A DNA stretch of 64,000 bases from UTCHB3 sp964371075 (GCA_964371075.1 CAYJKN010000001.1:186001-250000), one strand, 5' to 3'. Positions 1 through 9,012 are shown, counted from the first letter of the stretch. Made by a program: numbers and translations. Notes: generated by a model from the sequence alone, not told the origin.

Positions 1-91
1 AAGATTTGGATTCAGCCGCTTCAATACCGAAGATGAAATAAACAGAGCGGCAAATGAAATTGTTAATTATTTAAGATTAAAGAGAAAATGA
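1..91 (+). CDS. Cysteine desulfurase (NifS/IscS family), C-terminal end only
   Basis: Reading from base 2, about 29 codons are open and end at TGA 89-91. The peptide (R-F-G-F-S-R-F-N-T-E-D-E-I-N-R-A) matches the C-terminal strand and helix of class V aminotransferase-fold cysteine desulfurases, where an R-(F/I)-S-x-G-R-x-(T/N)-T-E-E-E-I pattern is usual. These PLP enzymes take sulfur from cysteine for Fe-S cluster assembly. An IscA-type protein two genes downstream supports the call. Most of the gene lies outside the window, so the exact class (IscS, SufS or NifS) cannot be told. The stop codon overlaps the next start by four bases (ATGA). Confidence 0.7.
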   Translation, partial: RFGFSRFNTEDEINRAANEIVNYLRLKRK

Positions 92-402
92 TGAACGAAG
101 CATACAATCTTCTGGTAAATGAAAAAGATAAATTTCTTGGCTTCTACAAATTCCGCTTCCCTGTTTTTCACAAATCAAATGTCTTCTACAGAGATCTGGT
201 ATATTGTGTTAAATACTATTTGGGTTCAAGAAATGTAACTCTTAAAGATAAAATACTGGAAAAAACCACACAAGATTTTATAAAACACCTGGAAACTTCT
301 GGAATATTAAATTATATGAGTCCAAAAACATGGCTTGTAAACTATCCTGAATTTTCCACAGTAACACCTGTTCCCGGTGTCGAAGCCGGAGTCCAAAATT
401 AA
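88..402 (+). CDS. Small conserved-looking hypothetical protein in Fe-S cluster operon
   Basis: This is a 104-residue soluble protein whose ATG overlaps the stop of the cysteine desulfurase gene (ATGA). A second ATG follows at 91. It has no signal peptide or membrane segment, no cysteines likely to bind a cluster apart from one in D-L-V-Y-C-V-K, and several aromatic residues in the first half. I do not recognise a family. Its place between a desulfurase and an IscA-type carrier, with translational coupling upstream and a 13-base gap downstream, suggests a role in or near Fe-S assembly. That is inference from context only. Confidence 0.6.
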   Translation: MMNEAYNLLVNEKDKFLGFYKFRFPVFHKSNVFYRDLVYCVKYYLGSRNVTLKDKILEKTTQDFIKHLETSGILNYMSPKTWLVNYPEFSTVTPVPGVEAGVQN

Positions 403-415
403 GATGAGGTCTTAA

Positions 416-766
416 ATGAGTGAATTAAATGTTGAAAACGAAATATTAATTTCCCAAAAAGCTGCTAAACAGATTTTGAAGATTATGGAAGAAAATGCTG
501 TAATTGAGGGTAGCGGTCTTAGAGTCGGGGTTAAGGGCGGTGGATGCTCCGGTCTTTCATATACCATGAATTTTGATGCGGCTCCAAAGGAGTCTGACAC
601 AATCGTGGAGTATAATGGAGTCAGATTGTTTGTTGATCCCAAAAGCCTTTTTTACCTTATGGGAACTGAACTTGATTTTTCGGATGGTCTTAATGGCAAA
701 GGATTCACTTTTAACAATCCAAATGCATCAAAAACCTGCGGTTGTGGGCAATCTTTTGGTGTCTAA
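416..766 (+). CDS. iscA: IscA/HesB-type iron-sulfur cluster assembly protein
   Basis: The protein is 116 residues long, the usual size for A-type Fe-S carriers. The three invariant cysteines are visible: Cys44 in G-G-G-C-S-G and Cys108 and Cys110 in the C-terminal T-C-G-C-G motif. A-type carriers hold and pass on Fe-S clusters made on a scaffold. A clear ribosome site GAGG at 406-409 sits six bases before the ATG. The gene follows a cysteine desulfurase and a small unknown gene, and its stop directly abuts the superoxide dismutase start (TAA-ATG). The subtype (IscA, SufA or ErpA) cannot be separated from sequence alone. Confidence 0.92.
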   Translation: MSELNVENEILISQKAAKQILKIMEENAVIEGSGLRVGVKGGGCSGLSYTMNFDAAPKESDTIVEYNGVRLFVDPKSLFYLMGTELDFSDGLNGKGFTFNNPNASKTCGCGQSFGV

Positions 767-1495
767 ATGAAAAGAAGAAATTTTCTCTCTGCTGTAGGAC
801 TTTTTACAGCCGCTGCCGTCGCCTCACCGGTGACAAATACACTCAATAAGCTCAATCAAATAAACTCAAATACGAGGAGATACAATATTATGTCAAAATT
901 TGAATTACCGGCTCTGCCATATTCCTACGATTCACTCGAACCTGTGATCGATAAGATGACAATGGAAATTCATCATACAAAACACCATCAGGCTTATGTA
1001 ACAAACCTGAACAAAGCCGTTGAAGGTACTGAAATGGAAGGAAAATCACTCGAAAAATTAATGAGTGAAATTTCCAAATACCCTGCAGCAGTAAGGAATA
1101 ACGGTGGTGGTCACTTCAACCATTCTCTTTTCTGGACCGTAATGAAACAAGGTGGTGGGAATCCATCAGGTGCACTTCTTGATGCCATCAACTCCGCTTT
1201 TAATTCAGTGGATGAAATGAAAGAGAAATTTAACAATGCAGCCATGACCAGATTTGGATCAGGCTGGGCCTGGTTAACTGTAACCGGTGGTAAACTTGTG
1301 ATTTCCTCAACTCCTAATCAGGATAATCCTCTCATGGATGTTGTTGATGTTAAAGGAACTCCAATTCTCGGACTTGATGTATGGGAACATGCATATTACC
1401 TGAAATATCAAAACAGAAGAGCAGATTATTGCGGAAACTGGTGGAATATCGTTAATTGGGACGAAGTTGCCAGAAGATTTGCCGAAGTAAAATAA
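767..1495 (+). CDS. sodA: Superoxide dismutase, Fe/Mn family (Mn-type features), with Tat-like leader
   Basis: This enzyme converts superoxide to oxygen and peroxide. Metal ligands by family alignment are His69, His119, Asp204 and His208 (the last two in D-V-W-E-H-A-Y-Y). Gly-Gly-His before Asn-His and Gln185 in P-N-Q-D-N-P are the pattern of Mn-dependent rather than Fe-dependent enzymes. The long form (242 residues) starts with K-R-R-N-F-L plus a hydrophobic stretch, which looks like a twin-arginine export signal. A second in-frame ATG at 890 (residue 42) begins the canonical mature sequence (M-S-K-F-E-L-P-A-L-P-Y) and has a strong GAGGAG site at 874-879. Both cytoplasmic and exported forms may be made. 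The long start is reported because its ATG directly follows the iscA stop. Confidence 0.93.
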   Translation: MKRRNFLSAVGLFTAAAVASPVTNTLNKLNQINSNTRRYNIMSKFELPALPYSYDSLEPVIDKMTMEIHHTKHHQAYVTNLNKAVEGTEMEGKSLEKLMSEISKYPAAVRNNGGGHFNHSLFWTVMKQGGGNPSGALLDAINSAFNSVDEMKEKFNNAAMTRFGSGWAWLTVTGGKLVISSTPNQDNPLMDVVDVKGTPILGLDVWEHAYYLKYQNRRADYCGNWWNIVNWDEVARRFAEVK

Positions 1496-1506
1496 AACAA
1501 TTTCCC

Positions 1507-1532
1507 GTCCCGGTGGTGAAAACCATCGGGAC
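1507..1532 (+). other. Hairpin between sod and LON-protein genes
   Basis: An 11-bp stem (1507-1517 with 1522-1532, one G-T pair) closes a GAAA tetraloop. It is very stable, but no T-run follows (ACTTAAAAAC), so it may act as an mRNA 3'-end stabiliser or a weak terminator rather than a standard intrinsic terminator. Confidence 0.5.
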
Positions 1533-1552
1533 ACTTAAAAACAAGAATTTTT

Positions 1553-2167
1553 ATGCTACCTATATTCCCCCTTTCACTCGTAGTCTATCCCGGATCAAAA
1601 TATCCTCTTCATATTTTTGAGGAGAGGTATAAGAATATGGTTAAATATTCAATGAAACTTGATGAACCATTTGGGATCGTAATCTTCGAAAACAATACTC
1701 TGGGCAGAATTGGGACAAAAGTTAAAGTTGACTCAATAACAAAAAATTATCCCGATGGGAGTTTTGATATTATTGTTCGTGGAAAAGAAAGATTTATTCT
1801 TAAAAACCTGAACGAAAATATCATAGGATTTTTTGAAGCTGAGGTGGATACTTATGAAGATGTTATTTTAGGTGTGTATCGTGATCTTGAAAATCAAATG
1901 ATCGATATTTTTTCGGAGGTAATCGGAAAAGCCAATATTGATCTCGGCGATAATTTCTATTTCAACCTCGAAGAATCAAAGATGAAATCGTTTAAGATAG
2001 CTGAGAAGGCCGGTCTGTCACTTGAACAACAACAAACTTTGTTAACTCTTCAGAACGAAGGTGAAAGAATTTACCTTTTGATTGAACATTTGCGGAAATT
2101 GTCAGTTGAACTTGATAGTCGAGAACAACTGCGGCAAATAATGCAACACGATGGTTTTGTAAACTAA
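1553..2167 (+). CDS. LON substrate-binding domain (PUA-like) protein
   Basis: This 204-residue protein consists only of the N-terminal substrate-binding type of domain found in Lon protease. The start M-L-P-I-F-P-L-S-L-V-V-Y-P-G and the following L-H-I-F-E-E-R-Y are the typical opening of this family. The C-terminal half is helical. There is no AAA+ ATPase or Ser-Lys protease domain, so it is a stand-alone LON-domain protein, a class widespread in bacteria with no firm function, not a Lon protease. It is probably cytoplasmic. It ends at a bidirectional terminator shared with atpC. Confidence 0.85.
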   Translation: MLPIFPLSLVVYPGSKYPLHIFEERYKNMVKYSMKLDEPFGIVIFENNTLGRIGTKVKVDSITKNYPDGSFDIIVRGKERFILKNLNENIIGFFEAEVDTYEDVILGVYRDLENQMIDIFSEVIGKANIDLGDNFYFNLEESKMKSFKIAEKAGLSLEQQQTLLTLQNEGERIYLLIEHLRKLSVELDSREQLRQIMQHDGFVN

Positions 2168-2201
2168 AAAAAATCCCGGTTATAAGCCGGGATTTTTTTT
2201 T
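2164..2201. terminator. Bidirectional intrinsic terminator (LON gene / atpC)
   Basis: The stem TCCCGG-loop-CCGGGA (2174-2191) is flanked by seven A on the left and nine T on the right, so it works as a rho-independent terminator on both strands. It lies between convergent genes and overlaps the atpC stop. Confidence 0.9.
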
Positions 2202-2607
2202 AATATGAAGACTTTAATTTAATTCGGTTAAGAGCCCTGCTCAAAGCAGCCTCAGCCCGGGAAGCGTCAATTTCATTATTATGTTTTTCATGTAATCGTT
2301 GTTTTGCCCGTTCTGCAGCTTTTTCAGCCCTCGCGACATCAATCTCTGTTACATTCTCGATCGACTTAACAAGTATAAGCACTTTGTTATGCAATACTTC
2401 TATCACTCCGGTTGACACAGCAAAAATTTGTTCCGGTTCATTGGCAGTTTTAATTTTAATCCTGCCAATCTCAAGAGTACTGATAATTGGTGCATGATTG
2501 AATAGTACCTGAAACTCACCAACCGTACCGGGAACTGTTACTGAAAGGATATTCCCCTCAAACATTTTCTTCGATGGAGTCAAAATTTCGAGATATAACT
2601 CTTTCAT
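2200..2607 (-). CDS. atpC: F1Fo ATP synthase epsilon subunit
   Basis: The protein is 135 residues, normal for the epsilon (F1 central stalk, inhibitory) subunit. The N-terminal beta-sandwich is recognisable by L-E-I-L-T-P, the V-P-G-T-V-G-E-F-Q-V-L turn and H-A-P-I-I-S-T-L. The C-terminal helical pair (A-A-E-R-A-K-Q-R-L, then S-R-A-E-A-A-L-S-R-A) is intact. Its ATG shares one base with the atpD stop (TAATG), so translation is probably coupled. No other ATP synthase genes are nearby. Confidence 0.95.
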   Translation of the reverse strand: MKELYLEILTPSKKMFEGNILSVTVPGTVGEFQVLFNHAPIISTLEIGRIKIKTANEPEQIFAVSTGVIEVLHNKVLILVKSIENVTEIDVARAEKAAERAKQRLHEKHNNEIDASRAEAALSRALNRIKLKSSY

Positions 2608-4004
2608 TAGTTGTCCATTTCCTTGGCTTTTTCAAACACTTCTTCAATTTTACCAACATACATAAATGCCTGTTCAGGAAGATCATCACACTCACCATCA
2701 AGAATGGCTTTAAATCCTGCGATAGTATCCTTCAGCTCAACATATTTACCTTTATATCCGGTAAACTGTTCGGCAACATGGAAGGGCTGGCTGAGGAATC
2801 TTTGAATACGGCGAGCGCGTCTAACGGTGATCTTATCCTCGTCAGATAACTCATCCATACCAAGTATGTTAATAATATCCTGAAGGTCTTTATACTGCTG
2901 TAAAACTTCTTTCACACGTTTTGCTACTGAGTAATGTTCATCGCCAACTATCTCCGGTGTGAGAATTCTTGAAGTTGAATCGAGTGGATCAACCGCAGGA
3001 TAAATACCAAGTTCGGATATTTGACGACTAAGAACTGTTGTAGCATCAAGGTGAGAGAAAGCTGCAGCCGGTGCAGGATCTGTTAAATCATCTGCAGGCA
3101 CATAAATGGCTTGTACCGATGTAATCGAGCCTTTATCGGTCGATGTAATTCTTTCCTGCAATGCACCCATTTCAGTTGCAAGTGAAGGCTGGTAACCCAC
3201 CGCAGACGGCATACGACCCAGGAGAGCCGACACTTCCGATCCTGCTTGGGTAAAACGGAATATATTATCAATAAAAAGCAGAACATCCTTGCCTTCTTCA
3301 TCACGGAAGTATTCAGCAAGTGAGAGACCTGTTAAACCAACTCTGAGTCTTGCTCCGGGGGGTTCGTTCATCTGTCCAAAAACCAATGCGGTTTTGTTAA
3401 TTACGCCTGATTCACTCATCTCAAGGTAAAGATCGTTTCCTTCTCGGGTTCTTTCACCAACACCTGCAAATACAGAATAACCACCATGATGAGTGGCAAT
3501 ATTGTTGATCAGTTCAAGGATTACAACGGTTTTTCCTACGCCCGCACCACCAAAGAGACCGGTTTTTCCGCCTTTTGAATATGGTTCGAGAAGATCAATT
3601 ACTTTGATACCTGTTTCAAGCATCTCGGTACTTGTTGAAAGTGTTTTAAATTCGGGAGCTGGTCTGTGAATTGGATAATATTTATCCGTTTCAACCGGAC
3701 CTTTGCCATCAATTGGCTGTCCAATAACATTAATCAATCTGCCAAGTGTGGTTGGGCCAACAGGTACCATGATTGGTGCACCGGTATCATAACCGATCAT
3801 CCCTCTAACCAAACCATCGGTAGTATCCATTGCAACCGCTCTAACTTTATCTTCTCCAAGGTGCTGTTGCACTTCTACTATTAATTCTTCTCCATTTTCA
3901 CGCGGTATTTTTACTGCGTTTAAAATTCCCGGTAGATGATTGTTTTCAAATTGTAAATCGACTACGGGGCCGATAACCTGAACTATTTTGCCTTGAAGCG
4001 CCAT
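2607..4004 (-). CDS. atpD: F1Fo ATP synthase beta subunit
   Basis: This is the 465-residue catalytic subunit of the F1 headpiece. The P-loop G-G-A-G-V-G-K-T is at residues 152-159, the catalytic G-E-R-T-R-E-G segment is near 183-189, and the A-L-L-G-R-M-P-S-A-V-G-Y-Q-P adenine-pocket region is present. It is followed by atpC with a one-base overlap. The rest of the ATP synthase genes are absent, which matches the split atp arrangement (beta-epsilon apart from the other subunits) known from Chlorobi and relatives. A Bacteroidetes-type promoter can be read upstream (4035-4066). Confidence 0.97.
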   Translation of the reverse strand: MALQGKIVQVIGPVVDLQFENNHLPGILNAVKIPRENGEELIVEVQQHLGEDKVRAVAMDTTDGLVRGMIGYDTGAPIMVPVGPTTLGRLINVIGQPIDGKGPVETDKYYPIHRPAPEFKTLSTSTEMLETGIKVIDLLEPYSKGGKTGLFGGAGVGKTVVILELINNIATHHGGYSVFAGVGERTREGNDLYLEMSESGVINKTALVFGQMNEPPGARLRVGLTGLSLAEYFRDEEGKDVLLFIDNIFRFTQAGSEVSALLGRMPSAVGYQPSLATEMGALQERITSTDKGSITSVQAIYVPADDLTDPAPAAAFSHLDATTVLSRQISELGIYPAVDPLDSTSRILTPEIVGDEHYSVAKRVKEVLQQYKDLQDIINILGMDELSDEDKITVRRARRIQRFLSQPFHVAEQFTGYKGKYVELKDTIAGFKAILDGECDDLPEQAFMYVGKIEEVFEKAKEMDN

Positions 4005-4034
4005 TTCATTCCTTATTATTTAAATTCAGAGTTA

Positions 4035-4066
4035 CAAATTTACTATTTTTCCAACTCTTTATCAAT
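4035..4066 (-). promoter_or_regulatory. Putative promoter of atpDC
   Basis: On the minus strand ATTG (4066-4063), a 20-base spacer and TAAATTTG (4042-4035) resemble the Bacteroidetes consensus TTTG-N19-TAnnTTTG. The predicted start of transcription is about 25 bases before the atpD ATG. A 9-bp inverted repeat (CCAACTCTT 4051-4059 with 4079-4087) overlaps it and could be an operator or a weak terminator of the upstream operon. Confidence 0.45.
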
Positions 4067-4117
4067 TCCTGAATCAACAAGAGTTGGCTTTTACAAAGGA
4101 AAATTTCCTTTAAATTT

Positions 4118-5191
4118 TTAATTATCTGTTGATAACCTGTACCTGACGATTTTGCCGTTCAATTTGTCTACTACAAACAGAACTCTGTCGTAATGGGTTA
4201 ATCCTGAAGGTTGTGAAAAATTTTCAGGTCCCCCAAATTTTTGCAGTTGTCCCCCAAAAGAATTAAATCTGTAAACAGAATCTTTACCGATATCTGCAAC
4301 ATACATATTGCCTGATCTGTCAATTGCGACATCAGATGGGAGGGTAAATTTATTGATCTGCATCAGATCAGAACCACCCGAGGGTGAAAGTTTTAATTCG
4401 TACTGTTCTCCAAGGCTGCTTACCACATAAGTTAGCCACTGTACACGGAAGCTGTTATCACCTGATAAAGTCAAAATAAAGTCGATGTTCTTTTTATCGA
4501 AGCCGACAAGTGAAGAGATTCCATTTGCTGAAAGAATTCCAGTGCCATTAGGATCAATGGCCGGTAATCTTCCAATCAGAGTATCCTGCCTCGAAGTGGT
4601 TTTCTGATAAGAAAGAATTGAGTTATCAGGATTTACTACGCTGGTATTATTAGGACCTGTTCTTGCGATGTAAAACGAATTATTGTAGAACACAGATATA
4701 CCGGTATAACTTAATCGTAAATCTAAATCTGAAACGCCCGAACCGGGTTTTGGTAGCAATCTGGTGACGGGGGCACCGGCAAGATTATGTCCACCGGCAA
4801 CCATATCTATTTTATAGACGGCATCCATTGTTCGCGGAACACCATTTAAGACCGTGTCAAATTTACCAATCACTATCAGATTTAACTGATAATCCTGCTC
4901 AACTTTTAAAGGCTTTGGAAGTGTTTTACTACTCAGTTGGTCACCATTTTGATTCAACATTAAAAGACGGTCGTTTCCGGTATCGGTTACATAGATAAAA
5001 TAATCTTTCCCTATGATAATATCAGTGGGTGAATTAAATCCGATCCAGTCTGGAGTTAATTTAATATAGACAGTATCACCTGTCACATTACCACCTGTTT
5101 TACCTGAATCAAATACACTTAAATCAAATTTTTCGCCACATCCTGAAAACAGAATCAATGCAAGAATTGATAAAGAAAATAACTTTTTCAT
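4118..5191 (-). CDS. NHL-repeat beta-propeller lipoprotein
   Basis: The start is set at 5191 because the reading there begins with a lipoprotein signal peptide (M-K-K-L-F..., lipobox L-F-S-G-C) behind a GGGG ribosome site, one base after the stop of the upstream gene; the frame is open further up but only inside that gene. About 357 residues. NHL-like blades are visible: F-N-S-P-T-D-I near the N-terminus, then L-P-S-D-V-A-I-D-R-S-G-N-M-Y-V-A-D and P-S-G-L-T near the C-terminus. Such propellers bind proteins, glycans or other ligands on the cell surface or in the periplasm. It is the last gene of a six-gene surface operon. The ligand is unknown. Confidence 0.8.
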   Translation of the reverse strand: MKKLFSLSILALILFSGCGEKFDLSVFDSGKTGGNVTGDTVYIKLTPDWIGFNSPTDIIIGKDYFIYVTDTGNDRLLMLNQNGDQLSSKTLPKPLKVEQDYQLNLIVIGKFDTVLNGVPRTMDAVYKIDMVAGGHNLAGAPVTRLLPKPGSGVSDLDLRLSYTGISVFYNNSFYIARTGPNNTSVVNPDNSILSYQKTTSRQDTLIGRLPAIDPNGTGILSANGISSLVGFDKKNIDFILTLSGDNSFRVQWLTYVVSSLGEQYELKLSPSGGSDLMQINKFTLPSDVAIDRSGNMYVADIGKDSVYRFNSFGGQLQKFGGPENFSQPSGLTHYDRVLFVVDKLNGKIVRYRLSTDN

Positions 5192-5192
5192 C

Positions 5193-6182
5193 TTACATCC
5201 CCAAAATAATTGATAATCTGTGAACTGCTCCCAAGCGGTCAAAATTGACATATGCATAATCAAATGTGAATTTTGCCATTGAAATAGGGAGATTTAATCC
5301 GGCACCAAAACTGTAGTTTTGTTCTTCAACGTTAATTTTATAACCACCTCTTAACAGAAGTGAAAAACCTGTTACAGGTTCTTTAAATTCATATTCAGCA
5401 CCAAGCGAAACATTTTCGCTGTTATCATTGGGATGATTTAACTGAATTGATGTTGTCACTCTGTGTTGTTCTGTCTGGTAAGGCTCAAAGGCAAATCCAA
5501 GTCTAAACATGGTTGGAGGTGAAAATTCCTGCCAGTTCGATTTTGTTCTGTTGCCGGTTAATACCACTTCCCCATCCGGAGCAAGCTGATTGCTAAAATT
5601 AGACATAACCACAGCAAATCGTGTTGTTCCGAGACCTGTCCAGTAGTATGTTCCAAGATCAATCAAAACACCCCGCATCTTTAATTTATCGAGTGTTTCT
5701 TCCATATATCTGACAGTTGCACCAAAGCTGAACTTGTCAGTCATTTTTCTCGAATAACTGAGTGAGAGAGCAAGATCTGAAAAAGTGAAGTATGAACCCG
5801 TCCCAAGTGGTGCAAACTCTGTGGTGACCTTCATATCGCCTGCAGAGAGGGATGTGACGGACACTCCCACAGCATCATCACCAGTAATGTGATAAACTGC
5901 GCCGGCAAAATTGTGTTTTACACCAACCAGCCAACTGTTATGGGAAAACATCACCTGGTTATCATCAAACTGCACAAGTGCTGCAGGATTCCAGTAGATT
6001 GCGGAGGCATCGTTGCCCACTGCAACAAATGCGTCGCCCATCGCTGAAGCTCTGCCACCTACACCAATTTTCAGAAACTGAGCCGTTGAGATGCCTGCTC
6101 TTTGCCCGCCGAGAACGGGAAAGAGCTGCCCAAAAGACTCTCCAATTAAAAGTATTACGAAAATAATTAGTGTTTTTTTCAT
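5193..6182 (-). CDS. PorV/PorQ-like outer-membrane beta-barrel protein
   Basis: This 329-residue protein has a signal peptide (M-K-K-T-L-I-I-F-V-I-L-L-I-G) and the family hallmark R-A-S-A-M-G-D-A-F-V-A-V-G-N-D-A-S-A followed by W-N-P-A-A-L. The rest is alternating beta-strand sequence of a FadL-like barrel. PorV shuttles substrates of the type IX system to surface attachment; PorQ-type and other relatives exist with unknown tasks. It lies one base before the lipoprotein gene and one base after the TonB-dependent receptor gene, so the three are co-translated. It may serve this operon's own cargo proteins; that is inference. Confidence 0.82.
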   Translation of the reverse strand: MKKTLIIFVILLIGESFGQLFPVLGGQRAGISTAQFLKIGVGGRASAMGDAFVAVGNDASAIYWNPAALVQFDDNQVMFSHNSWLVGVKHNFAGAVYHITGDDAVGVSVTSLSAGDMKVTTEFAPLGTGSYFTFSDLALSLSYSRKMTDKFSFGATVRYMEETLDKLKMRGVLIDLGTYYWTGLGTTRFAVVMSNFSNQLAPDGEVVLTGNRTKSNWQEFSPPTMFRLGFAFEPYQTEQHRVTTSIQLNHPNDNSENVSLGAEYEFKEPVTGFSLLLRGGYKINVEEQNYSFGAGLNLPISMAKFTFDYAYVNFDRLGAVHRLSIILGM

Positions 6183-6183
6183 C

Positions 6184-9012
6184 TTAAAACTTAAAGCTCA
6201 CACCTAATTTAACATTACGTCTGGTTAGATATCTTGCAGGGTTATATGGATAAGGGTTTAATGGTGCCTGTAAATCAGGGTAAAGTGGATCATTCCAACT
6301 GCCCGGTGTTGCATCACCATATTCATATGCTCTTCCTGTAACAGGATTGATAATAGCCGAGTTTTGTCTGTCCAATAAATTGTTCACTTCAACAAACACG
6401 CTGAATCTAAATTGTCCAATTTTTAGATATTTCTCAAAATTCAGATCGATATAAAACCAGTCGTCAGCGATCGCCGTATATCTTTCACCTCTGACATAAT
6501 CGTACTGGGGTCTGCCGTCAACCTCGTAACTGCCTGTGAATACGGCCGGTGTATATCTCTTGCCTGATTGGAAGAAAAAACGAAGATTCACATTATAATC
6601 ATCAAGAATTCCGTTCCCGAATCCAAAAAGTGCTTCATCCTGAGCAACATAAAAGTTTGCAATCAGAGTTGCAGTGATTGGTCTGTCCCAAGGGGCATAT
6701 TGTTCTTTAATTGACTCTTCGAGAGTTCCCTGAGCGATAAGCACACCTTCATCCGCTGATGAACTTTTGCCTGTCACTTCAGAATAAGAAAAGACTGCAG
6801 TTCCACGGAACCACTTCCCTACTCTTTTTTGATACTCAAATTCAACACCTCTTGATCTGGCATAATCAGCGTTTACATAAGTTGTAAATCGTTGCGAAGC
6901 AAATCTTGGACTTGAAATTCTTGCAGTTCTGGTATTGATATAATCAAAGATGTCTTTATAATATGCGGTAACAGTTAACACATCATCATCTGTAAACTGA
7001 GTCTTAACACCAAGTTCATAAGCTACGGTCGTTTCAGGTTTCAGGTTTGGATTTCCAAAGCGCTGAAACGATGATTGTGAATTGTAAGGATCGAGCTTCG
7101 CATAAACATACTGTGGTTTGGGCCATTTGCTAAAATGCCCATAAGAGAAAAACAGGGTCTGTGAATTTGTAATAGGATGTGATATCCCAAGTCGAGGACT
7201 TAACCTTGCCTTGAAGTATCTGTCACCAAAAAACTTAAAACTGTCGTCGTAATAATTTTTTCTGACTTCGTCGGGGATTGTGATAACATCAGGATTTTTT
7301 ACTGCGTCATCAACATACTTGCCCGGGAACCAGACATCCAATCTTAACCCAAAATTCAGGATCATACCACCAAAATTGATATTATCCTGCGCATAAAGTG
7401 CGGCGATCATGGGATTAACTTTATAAATATCGTTGTTTAACCCAAGTGTTCCAACCCAGGGCTGATAGATATCCACAACCTGCATCTCTTGAAATTGAAG
7501 TTTAAAGCCGGCTTTGAACTTGTTTTTTTCATCAAAAAAGCTGGTTACATCTCCTGTCACTGAAAATTCATCAAGATAATGATCGTGCCAGGTATATGGA
7601 TTTCCAACATCCCAGAAACCATCACCCGGAATCACTCCAACTGTATCTCTCCCGAGGTTGTAATATTCTACAGGAAAGTTTGGAATATCCTTTGGCTGAC
7701 GGTAGAGTCTCCAGTCAAGTCCGTTGGCATCTGTTCTGAGGTTGGTTAAAAATTTGCTGAATTTTATTTCATAAAATGTTTTTGTGTTCAGGGTATGAGT
7801 AACACTCACGGTATTGTAGATATTCTTGTGTGTGAATGCATTTGCATTTTCAAGAATATTCTGAAATTCATACTGATAACCGGGACTCGGTTCAACATAC
7901 TCAAGATTCGACTGGAGTGACTGCGAATTTTGATTTATTGAAACTGACTGATTAAAAGAGTAAGCTATTTTAAAAGTAGGTGTAACCTTGTAAGTAAGTT
8001 TTGCTAGACCATACCAGCTATTCTCAAATTTTGGAGCAAATCTTGTTCCGTAAAAAGTTGAAGAATTTAACTGTGCAGATTTTGTCGGTTTGTAATATCC
8101 CTGGGTAATACCATCCGAAAGTCCAACATACAAATTTGAGAAAAATGATATTTCACCCGGAATTTCCAACCCCAAGGCAGGCAAAAGAAAACTTGTAATC
8201 GGTTCGGGTCCTGACAAACTAATTTCAAAAATGTCGATATTAAAAACATGTGGATTTGATTTGTCGGCGATGTTATCGGTTTTGTAGGAGAGATATCCGT
8301 TGTAATATCTTACACTTCCCTCTTTTGTTTTGACATTCACAATTCCTGAAGTTGCCTGACCAAATTCGGCGTTAAACCCGCCGGTGATCACTTCAACTTC
8401 TTCAAGTGAATTTGCACTTATTTGAAGTCCAAATCCGGTTCCTGCCAATGGATCCTGCACAGAGACACCATCCAAAAGAAAAGCATTTTCGTAAGCTCTG
8501 CCACCTCTGATATGAAGTGAATTATCACTCGAGACCACACCGGCCTGTTGTGCAATTACATCAGTGACATTTTCAACTACTGCAAGTTCGATATCTTCAC
8601 TTGAAACTGTTTTTTTACTCTGCGTTTCTTCTACATCCAACAGTGGTTTGTCACCAATAATCACAACATCCTGAGTAAGAGTTAAAGAAGTTTCTTCAAG
8701 TTTTACATCAATTATTGTTTTAGTGTTGGCGGTAACTTTTGTACCTGTAAACTGCGTCGTTTTATATCCAATAAAGGAAATCTCAAGAGTATAAGAACCG
8801 GGTGCCACATTTTTAATAATGTAATTTCCATCGGCATCAGAAGCTGCACCATAGTAGGTTCCCTTCAGAATCACATTAACTCCGGGAAGTGGAGTATCAG
8901 TTTTTTTGTCAAGAATTCTACCCGCAATACTTCCGTTCTGAGCAAAAAGACCGGTAGTAAAAAGAAGAAAAATTATGGGTATCAGTTTATTCATATTTGC
9001 ACCATAACTCAT
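6184..9012 (-). CDS. TonB-dependent outer-membrane receptor with CarboxypepD-like N-domain
   Basis: This 942-residue protein has a signal peptide from M-N-K-L-I-P-I-I-F, a carboxypeptidase-regulatory-like (beta-sandwich) domain at about 28-110 (G-S-I-A-G-R-I-L-D ... D-A-D-G-N-Y), a plug domain at about 130-230 (L-H-I-R-G-G-R, F-L-L-D-G-V-S-V-Q-D, A-E-F-G-Q-A-T-S-G-I-V-N-V) and a long beta-barrel ending in R-R-N-V-K-L-G-V-S-F-K-F. The first ATG (9012) overlaps the upstream stop as ATGA; an in-frame ATG at 8994 starts the signal peptide proper and may be the true start. Neither has a good ribosome site. No SusD partner is encoded nearby, so this is not a normal SusCD pair. The substrate is unknown. 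Confidence 0.9.
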   Translation of the reverse strand: MSYGANMNKLIPIIFLLFTTGLFAQNGSIAGRILDKKTDTPLPGVNVILKGTYYGAASDADGNYIIKNVAPGSYTLEISFIGYKTTQFTGTKVTANTKTIIDVKLEETSLTLTQDVVIIGDKPLLDVEETQSKKTVSSEDIELAVVENVTDVIAQQAGVVSSDNSLHIRGGRAYENAFLLDGVSVQDPLAGTGFGLQISANSLEEVEVITGGFNAEFGQATSGIVNVKTKEGSVRYYNGYLSYKTDNIADKSNPHVFNIDIFEISLSGPEPITSFLLPALGLEIPGEISFFSNLYVGLSDGITQGYYKPTKSAQLNSSTFYGTRFAPKFENSWYGLAKLTYKVTPTFKIAYSFNQSVSINQNSQSLQSNLEYVEPSPGYQYEFQNILENANAFTHKNIYNTVSVTHTLNTKTFYEIKFSKFLTNLRTDANGLDWRLYRQPKDIPNFPVEYYNLGRDTVGVIPGDGFWDVGNPYTWHDHYLDEFSVTGDVTSFFDEKNKFKAGFKLQFQEMQVVDIYQPWVGTLGLNNDIYKVNPMIAALYAQDNINFGGMILNFGLRLDVWFPGKYVDDAVKNPDVITIPDEVRKNYYDDSFKFFGDRYFKARLSPRLGISHPITNSQTLFFSYGHFSKWPKPQYVYAKLDPYNSQSSFQRFGNPNLKPETTVAYELGVKTQFTDDDVLTVTAYYKDIFDYINTRTARISSPRFASQRFTTYVNADYARSRGVEFEYQKRVGKWFRGTAVFSYSEVTGKSSSADEGVLIAQGTLEESIKEQYAPWDRPITATLIANFYVAQDEALFGFGNGILDDYNVNLRFFFQSGKRYTPAVFTGSYEVDGRPQYDYVRGERYTAIADDWFYIDLNFEKYLKIGQFRFSVFVEVNNLLDRQNSAIINPVTGRAYEYGDATPGSWNDPLYPDLQAPLNPYPYNPARYLTRRNVKLGVSFKF

